64,000 nucleotides of DNA from Tanytarsus gracilentus. Taxonomy: Eukaryota > Arthropoda > Insecta > Diptera > Chironomidae. The position numbers were made by a program, and so were the translations under genes. A model generated the notes under the pieces. The model saw only the letters and a program-made list of their open reading frames with translations. It was not told the DNA's origin and did not search any database. The DNA lies in the NCBI GenBank assembly GCA_038502055.1, contig JAXRKN010000027.1, forward strand, positions 806,001 through 870,000, given 5' to 3'. This document shows positions 33,109 through 41,400 of this stretch, piece by piece (the stretch's first letter is position 1; each line of letters begins with the position of its first letter).

Positions 33109-36100
33109 TTATTGTGTGCAATTTTTGTTCATTACATTTTGAATTTTTGCACTCATAGTTTCGTTCAGTAACGAAATGCAATCGCCATAAACTTCATCGA
33201 TGCAAATATTTGACTTGAAATTTATGCATTTTAATTCACTCAAATTTTCAATTAAATTTCCATCAATTTTTTTCAATAAATTCATTTCGAAATTTAAATT
33301 TTCCAATTTATTATTGAACTTGAAAAGATTTTCATCTAAAATCTCAAGATTGTTTTTGCTTAAAGAAATTTCTTTCATCTCAGTTAAATTGTCGAAAACT
33401 TTATCAGACAAAGATAAAATAAAATTTTGATCAAATTGCAATTTTTCCAACTTGGTTAAGCTTTGAAAAAATTTCGCATCCAATTTCTCAAAAAAATTCC
33501 TCGAAAAATCGATATGTTTTAATTTTACAGAGTTTAAAAATAAATTTTCACTCAAAAAATTCATTTTATTCCTAGCCATTATCAAAATTTCAAGTTCTAT
33601 TAAGTCCTCGAAAGAATTTTCTTCAATCGTTTCGATTTTATTATTTCTTAAATCCAAAAATTCTAACTCGTTAAATCCTTTTAAATGTTCCTTTTTAATT
33701 TTTCTAACCGAACATCCAACAGCCGAATATTGAGTTAAATTTGGAAAACATTCGACGACATTAATCGGCAAAAATTGAACGTAATAATTCATGAAGATGC
33801 TAAATTTGTCAATAGTTTCATTTAGTTCTGTAAAAACTTTGAAGTCTTCTCTGGTAATTTTCGTCTTTGGATCGGTTTGAAAAGTTATTGAAGTTTTTTC
33901 ATCAAAGACTGAACCTTTAACTGAAATTTTAAAAAAAAATGTTAAATTTTCACATAAAAAATAAAGTTTTGAAACTTTTTCTCTCTTTTTTCAATTGAGC
34001 TGAGATTTTTGGGACAAACATGTCAAAATAATTTTTTAACGTACATTTAAAATTTAAATTCTAAAGCTGAGATTTTTGGGACAAACATGTCAAAATAATT
34101 TTTTAACGTACATTTAAAATTTAAATTCTAAAGAGAAAAATTTAATTTTGACTTTGTGCGTGTTTAAAAAGAGAGAAAAAATATTTTCGTCAAAATCTCA
34201 AACTCACCGCAAGTTTCATCAGTTCCATCCGCGCAATCTTCTATTCCATCGCAGTAATTTTCTAGAGAAATTTTCGCAGCTTTATCTCGACACAAAAAAT
34301 GATTTTCTTCGTTGAAACAAAAATTATTCATGCAAGTTTCATTTTGATGACAATTTTCCTCCGTTAAACATTCACGACATGAATTATTCGTCCAGATGAG
34401 ATTTTTGCGACATTCACAGACACTTTCGTGGTTCGCGGCTAAACAATAAGCTTCAACATGTGAGTCACATTTTCCTTTACAACTGTCGACACATTTAAAA
34501 TTCACGCAACTCTGAATTGCTTCGCATTCGTCATTATTTTCACACTGGTGACAAGTTCCGTTAATAAATTCACCCTTGTGACACATGCAAACGGCAACTA
34601 AACCGTCGGCAACGCAATAAGAGTCTTTATCGGAAGTGCAAAAGTATTCTCTGCATGGATTGATGCACTTTAAAGATTGACTGTTGAAAGTTGAATTTCC
34701 AGAGCACTTGCAGGTTGCACTGCCATCGATAACCTCACAAAAAACATTTGAATCATTACCGCATGATTTAACGATGCATGGCTTAAGAACTAAAAGTGCG
34801 GCTGTTGAAGTCATCATCAGTAAAATTATCAAAAATAATTTCCAATACTTTTTTAAAATACTCGAAGGCTTCACATATTCTCTCCTCACTTTTTCCTCAC
34901 TTTCTTTCTCAATTTGTGGCAATTTTCGTCGCATCACTGGAACACATTTGTCCACAAAATAATTCACAAGTTCCACAAAATTTCCTTCAAACTCTCGAAC
35001 TTTTTGAGGTTCATTGATGTAGTGACCGAGTATGTGAGGATAACGGACAATTAATTCAGCCGCAAATTGATCTTCGTCATAAAATTCATAAACCAATTTA
35101 ATAATTTCTTCCGATGCTTTGAGTTGATCGCAACGCGTCAAAATCAGCTTGAATTCTTCCTTCAACTCTGGATCACTTTTCGCGTAAGGTTTCGCAACGT
35201 TTTCATAAATTTTGAACATCACAAAGTGACAGAATTCGTGAGCAATTGTGCCGAGAACTTCGTGAGCTCGCGACTCATCGCACAAATGCTTTGCGCCAAT
35301 GAAAATTTTGCCATTGAGATAGAAGAGTCCAGATGTGTAGCCTTCAGCTCTTGGATCCAAAAACTGAACGTGATCGCGATTGAAATCGAAATTTATCTCA
35401 AAGTTTTTAGTTGCGGCAACAATTTGAAGTAAAAGTTTGCAGATTTCGATTGTGTTCAATCTTTGAAATGCGTCCGACACCAAACTCAATCTCTTTTGAT
35501 GTTCCTCATCGTCAAATCCAACATTTACGTTCGCCATCAAAGTCAAAATGTGTTTTTCGCTGACTGCTTGGAAATTTTTCGCGTTAATTTGCGCCAATTT
35601 TTTTCTTTCGCTATCTGAAAGACTTGAGAAAAGATCGTCGAGAAGTTCGTGGGGAGCGAGCAAAATGTTTTTACTTATTAAAAGCTCGTAGATCTTGAAA
35701 GCTTTTGATGTAATTGCGACTGAAAGTGCGGAATTATTTTTTGAGTCGTAGAAAAAACTCAAACCTGGATTTTCGTTAATTATTTGTTCAACAATTTCTT
35801 GATTTTTTGACTGAATCGCTTCATGAAGTCGAAATGAACTTAAGAGGAAAATTCTCAAGTCATCCGACAAGTTCATTTCCGGTGTAATTTTGAGTCTATT
35901 TGGAAATCTCGAGTTGGCTTTGAGTAAAAGTAAAACGATTTCGAAATGTTTGTTCTCGAATGCCAAATCGATCGCTGCTTTCCTCTTCACCGCCTTTTTC
36001 ACATTCAATTTTTTCATGAGACATTGTACGAGTTCCGTGTGTCCGGCTTCAGCGGCGATAAAGAGTAAATCATATCGACGACCATCGCTGAACATTTCAA

Positions 36101-37798
36101 GACAAACTGGAACTTTGAGACGATTCTTGAGGAATTGAATTGAACTGTGAATGCCTGAAAATTATTTAATTTAAATATTTTTAATTAATAAAAATCACCA
36201 ATCACCTCTGTAGCCGTCCTTCAATGTCTTGAACAAAAAATCTCTCACGAAAATTCCAAAATTGATAAAATTTTCATTGGCATTGAAGCAGAAAATTTGC
36301 TTTGTGTCTTTGAGTCGCCAATAAATCCAAGAAGTGTTGTCACTAATTGACTCAAAAATTATCAAAAAAGATCCTTGATAGCCATCAAAACTTCTCAACA
36401 TCTCATGAAATTGAAGATCATTGAGTTCATTAATTTTTCCACGCACACGAAAGTAAAGACAAAGTGCGGAGTGAAATGGAATGAAAAAATATTTCACAAA
36501 TAAAATAATTGTCGGTAAAATGTCGACGATCGATGGACAATTGATGATTTTCAGAAGTTGAAAGTTTTTTAATTTCTCAACATTTTGATTAATGTTTGAA
36601 AAATCAATTTCGCTCTCAATCGATGGAATAAAATCGTACGGAATTTCTTCATAAATTGTTCCAGGTCTTGACCTTATGACGCTCACTTCTCTCAGCTCGA
36701 GTTTGTCTGGGGAAAAATTAAATTTATTATTTTTTTGAAGTCATTAAAAATTGATAAAAGTAAATTTTTTTGATTATTTAAATAATTATCGCGTTTTATG
36801 TTCAGAGATGGGAAATTACAAAAAATAACATGCAATGTGATTTGATTATGCGAAATTCCATGAATTTTGTACGAAAATATAATTAGTTAGATTTAATTTT
36901 TTATCATGTAATTTTTACTCGACTACAATGTAATTGCCCATCTCTGTTTATCAGTAAAATAATTTTTAATTACCTACTTCGTTCTCCATCAAAGTTTCTT
37001 TTTCTTCCTTTTGATGAGCTTGAACCTCTGAATTGATTAAGAACAGAGATGGGCAATTACATTGAAATTAATATCATTTTCATACAAAATTCATGTAATT
37101 GTTTGTAATTGCTCATCTCTTAAATGAAAAAAAATGAATGTACAATTTTGAACAAGATAATTTTTGACGATTTGCTCAAATAACTCATCAAAGCTGATTT
37201 TGAGTTGTTTAATACTTTTGCTGGTTGACGAATTTTAATTTAAATATTTAAAAAATATTTTCATTAATTTTTATATTTAAAAAATATTTTCATTAATTTA
37301 AATATTTAAAAAATATTTTCATTAATTTTAATATTTAAAAAATATTTTCATTAATTTAAATATTGATCAATTTTTAAAAAGTTTTGAATTAAAAATATTT
37401 AATTTAATTTTCTGCTTACTTGCAAAATTTAATATTAATTCAATATTGTATGACTAAAGGTCACTCAAATATTAAGCATCTCTTGAAGAAGAGACACATG
37501 TTTTCCATGTGATAATTTGGCTGAGTGTGTGATAGACGGACATAAGAAATATATTTTAATGTGTGAGAGCTTTTATAGTCTTCATTTTTTTTTTGTAGAA
37601 TGAAATAAAAATGAATTTTAAAGTAAAATGTTTCTTTACGTTAAAATTTTCACAGAACCAAAAACATTAAATTTAATTTTCTAGTTAAAAAGTTTAAAAG
37701 TTTTGATACTTTCGGTTATTTTAAAAAAAAAATGATTTTATTTTTGTTTTAATCAAAAATTTCATTATTTATGCTAATTTTAACTTCTTACCTTCCAT
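33109..37798 (-). CDS. Gene A: ankyrin / zinc-peptidase-like / TM / EGF / LDLa / LRR receptor-like protein
   Basis: Five exons, 37798-37792, 37027-36974, 36706-36206, 36154-34208 and 33920-33109, join to 1106 aa; every intron is phase 1. No signal peptide. Order: acidic N terminus; a module with LLKIINCPSI shared with genes B and C (about 50-185); ankyrin-like repeats (LLFIAAEAGHTELVQCLM, IDLAFENKHFEIVLLLL; about 208-340); a peptidase-like module with GKIFIGAKHL and AHEFCHF (His493-Glu494-x-x-His497) and a conserved AAELIVRYP about 65 residues later that could give the third zinc ligand (gluzincin pattern, inferred). One transmembrane helix lies at about 621-645, then three to four EGF-like cysteine clusters, an LDL-receptor class A module with CDGIEDCADGTDETCG (about 800-836), and eight to nine leucine-rich repeats. 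The predicted topology is type II: N-terminal half in the cytosol, LRRs outside. I know no named family with this whole order. Confidence 0.85.
33999..34132. repeat. Exact 67-bp tandem duplication in gene A intron 4
   Basis: Two perfect consecutive copies starting gctgagatttttgggacaaa, at 33999 and 34066. Perfect identity in intronic AT-rich DNA indicates a recent event. Confidence 0.95.
36803..36946. mobile_element. MITE-like inverted-repeat element, copy 1 (gene A intron 2)
   Basis: 144 bp with ends cagagatgggaaattaca and the inverted tgtaattgcccatctctg. Interior is AT-rich with atgaattttgta in the middle, and carries no frame. It shares ends and core with four more copies between 37.0 and 40.1 kb. 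Confidence 0.8.
37044..37120. mobile_element. MITE-like element, copy 2 (gene A intron 1)
   Basis: Short copy of 77 bp, with the same ends (cagagatgggcaattaca and taattgctcatctct), lying only 16 bases upstream of the exon 2 acceptor of gene A. The interior is shortened relative to the other copies. Confidence 0.78.
37230..37365. repeat. About 30-bp tandem repeat in gene A intron 1
   Basis: Four copies of a unit near aaatatttaaaaaatattttcattaattt with small length changes. Confidence 0.85.
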
Positions 37799-38042
37799 TT
37801 CGGCTATTTTAAATTAATTTTGGTCCTAAATTTCACACTTTTTAAAATATAATTTAGCAACGAAATATTTTTGACGTTCTATTCCAATCGTTCGAGTTTA
37901 AATGAGACCAGTTTGAGAGATGAGAGAAAAGAAAAAATACTCATAAATTTTCTTGATCTACCTCAACATACAAATTTATTGCTTATGAAAAAATATTCTC
38001 AGAATAAAAATTTCGAATATCATTTTATTTGTGTGTTTTGAA

Positions 38043-38159
38043 ATTGATATGATTGAAGAAAATTCTTTCGAAGACTTAATTGAACCTGAAATTTTGATAA
38101 TGGCTAGGAATAAAATGAATTTTTTGTATGAAAATTTATTTTTGTATTCAAAACAATTT
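38043..38159 (+). pseudogene. Displaced internal LRR fragment, copy of gene A exon 5 part
   Basis: The frame reads IDMIEENSFEDLIEPEILIM then ARNKMNFLYENLFLYSK. Gene A at about 33537-33650 (minus) reads IETIEENSFEDLIELEILIM then ARNKMNFLSENLFLNSV. The bases agree almost throughout the first 90 positions. It has no splice sites of its own and no flanking LRRs, so it is a fragment, not a gene. Confidence 0.85.
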
Positions 38160-38164
38160 ATTTC

Positions 38165-38288
38165 CAGAGATGGGCAATTACAACAAAAAAATCATGTAAT
38201 TTAGTTTAATTTTGGCAAATTACATGAATTTTGTATTAAAATGTAATTGTAATTTTTATTCCATATGCAATGTAATTGCCCATCTCTG
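38165..38288. mobile_element. MITE-like element, copy 3 (between genes A and B)
   Basis: 124 bp, ends cagagatgggcaattaca and tgtaattgcccatctctg, which are perfect inverted repeats of each other over 18 bases. It directly follows the displaced LRR fragment. Confidence 0.85.
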
Positions 38289-38489
38289 TTTCTGTCATTA
38301 AGAGAGTAGAAAAGCTAAAACTGCGCCATCTGCTGTTGGAATCCGATATGATCGTGATCAACATTCATGATTACTTTTTTTCTGTTTTCTCATCGCCTGA
38401 ACTCATTTTGCCGCGAACGTTTGAGTAGGAAGCTTTAAAAAATTTTCTTTGGTTATTTTAATTTCTAAAAGAGTGAAAATTAATTTAAA

Positions 38490-41400
38490 ATGAGTGAAAC
38501 AATTGAAACGGAAGGTAAGAAGTAACATTTTGCATAAGTTCTCAAATGTTTTAAGTATTTTTGAAAACGAGGTAAAAAATAACCTAAAAATCATAGAAAA
38601 TAATATTTTCAAAATATCAAAAGATTAAGAAATTAAAACGCTTAACCTTGAAAATTTTAATTTATTTATTTTTATCAAAAAAAATTAATTAAAGAAACCA
38701 TTTTCGTTTTAATAAAGATTAAAACTCATTTTGATTACACATACACAAAAATATGCAGACTGCTCACACGTAAATATATTTTTCATGTCCGTCTTTCTCA
38801 TCATCACGTAACCGGATTTTATTGAGGCAGGTCGTGAAGATGTTTTTTGTTTGACTTTGAGGAGATAAGAAATATTTTTCTGATCGTTTTCAATTTTATA
38901 ATTTTGAATAAAGAGTAGAAGAAGCTAACGCCACAAATTTTTCTTTATGTGCTTTTTAAAAAGTCTTATTTTGTCGTTTACTTAAAAGCCGAGATGGGCA
39001 ATTACAAAAAAAATTACAAACAATTTAATTTAATTTTAGGAAATTGCATTAATTTTGTATGAAAAATTAATTAATGAAATTTTTTGTAAAGTAATGTAAT
39101 TTCCTGTGTAATTTTAACTCGATTACAATTTAATTGTCCATCTCTGCTTTTAAGTAACAAACTAGCATTTTTTATTTCTATTCTTATAACTTTTTAAATT
39201 CACGATGTCGAAAAGAATTTAATTAATTTTTATTTCTGTTTTCATTCAGAAGTTTTACCACCTCAAAATGACAATCAAGATTTTTTTTTGCGAGAACCTG
39301 AAGGTAATTAAGATTATTTGATGTACATGCGTGTAACTGTGACAAAAGATCAAAACTCTTAAGGATTTTGATAGTTTTTTCGAACAAAAAATATAATAAT
39401 ATATATATTAAATTTTATTATCAGATGTTTCGTGGAATAAGTTTGATGCTGCGTTTTATCATCCGTTAAAAATAATTTCATTTGTGAACGCTGGTACTGA
39501 CCGTAACCAATCAATTCTTGCAATTGGTCGCGTCCATCATGAAGGAGAAATTATACCCGGAAAAGTTTTAATTGAACTCGGTGTTTTCCATTTCTGTTTT
39601 GGAAATGAAGAAATTTCCACGAGTGAGTTTGAAATTCTTGAATATTCATCAAATTTTTACTGGGAAGAATCGAGCAATGGAAAAGTGCCGCCAAATGCAG
39701 TTATTGGAGGAGAAACTTCTGGCGGTGAAAAACTTTACATTGGCAGAGCAAAACATCGAGGTTTGGTAATTCCTGGAAAAAATTTCATTAGCAGAGCAAA
39801 ACATCGAGGTTTGGTAATTCCTGGAAAAATTTGTGCATCAGAACGCTGCATGTATGTATCTTGGTTTGGGGAAGTGCACAGAAAGAACAATTATGAGATT
39901 CTCCTTAAGATTCCAGTAATCGGTGAGTTAACTTAATATCAGAGATGAACAATTATTAAAAACTTCATGAAATGTAGTTTAATTTTACGAATTTTGTATG
40001 AAAATGTAATTAATTGTAATTGAAATTGTAATGCAATTTTTCCTCCATTACAAATGGAAATTACCCATCTCTGATTTAGAAATTTAATATTTTTTTGTAT
40101 TAAAATTGTTCTTAAATTGTTTCAGATTTCAGCGTTCTCGAAAATGAAATTTCTCTATCGCACGAAATCAATAATTTGAGAATTTTGAATTGTCCTTCGA
40201 CAAAAGATGCGCTGGAAAAAATTGAAGAAATCACAGAAATATTTTTTAATAGACGTTCTGCAGCTACAAGAATCGAGTTTAAAATAATTGGAGAAGAACA
40301 AACCGAAAACTGCGAACAATTTTACAATTCTTTTGCTGAAAAAATGGAAAACGATTCAAAGTTTTTAGCATCTTTTGAATTCAAGAACGAGTTTTTAATT
40401 TTTTGGAAATTAAAAAAATCTTCAGACGTTTTTTGGCTCAAAATTTCTAAAAATCAAACCGAAAATTACGAAAGTCTTCATGGTATTGTTGTTGAATTTA
40501 TTTTTAAAGAGTTAAGCAAAAACTCGAATGGTGAGTAAAATTTGGTTTTATTTAAATTTTTTAAATTTAATATTTTTTCACAGCCATTCATCGTTCAATA
40601 AAAAAACTAAGAAAAGGTCGTCGAGTTTGCTTGGAAATTCTCACCGACTCACGAGGTTTCAACTTGCTCTTTCAAGCTTGTGAAGAAAATAAATCAGAAG
40701 TTATCGAATATCTTTCAATCACTTTCAATATCAACAAAGCGGTTAATAAACGAATAGCAAGTGATTTTCTACCTAAATTTACGCTTTATGACTTGTGGAA
40801 TGTCTTTCAAAATGAATACCGTTATAAAGTTAGAAAACTGAACGGCAATAGTTTAAATTCAACTTTGACAAATGACGAAATTTATCTGCTCGATTTACTT
40901 GCACTTTCGAATGTCGATTGTGACGATGATGACAATCTAAGATCAGTTCTTGATGCATTTACTTGGCTCACAAGAAATGATGAATTAAAAAATTTACTAA
41001 AGTTTATTGCAAAAAGACGAACAATTCAAATTTTCTTTGATTTCGAAATTGCTCATGATGAGAATTCCATCGATAATGATTCATACATGAACAAACTATA
41101 TTTTGCGATTGGTAAAATTTACATCGCTGCCAAACATTTACCAAATGCAGATGGAGAAAAATATTTTGAGGCTCTTGGAGAAATTGCAAAAAAGTTTTGC
41201 CAGTTTGCAGTCTTCAAAATTTACAAAAACGATGGAAATCCTTTTGAAGCTGAAGATTCTGCAAAACAAAATCAATTTTCAACTGTTCTTCAAGAATGTG
41301 AAAGATTGAAGGATAAGGAAGAAATATTGCAATCAGTTTATCAACGCGATGAAGATGATAAAAAGTCAGAATTGATTGCGAGTTATCCGCAAATGGTTGC

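Larger units (their letters stand above)
37799..38489. other. Shared upstream region of genes A and B
   Basis: The two start codons (37798 minus, 38490 plus) face away from each other across 691 bases. Any promoter here would be divergent or bidirectional. No convincing TATA box was seen for either gene. The stretch contains a displaced LRR exon fragment (38043-38159) and a MITE-like copy (38165-38288), leaving about 240 bases next to gene A and 200 next to gene B as free sequence. Confidence 0.6.
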
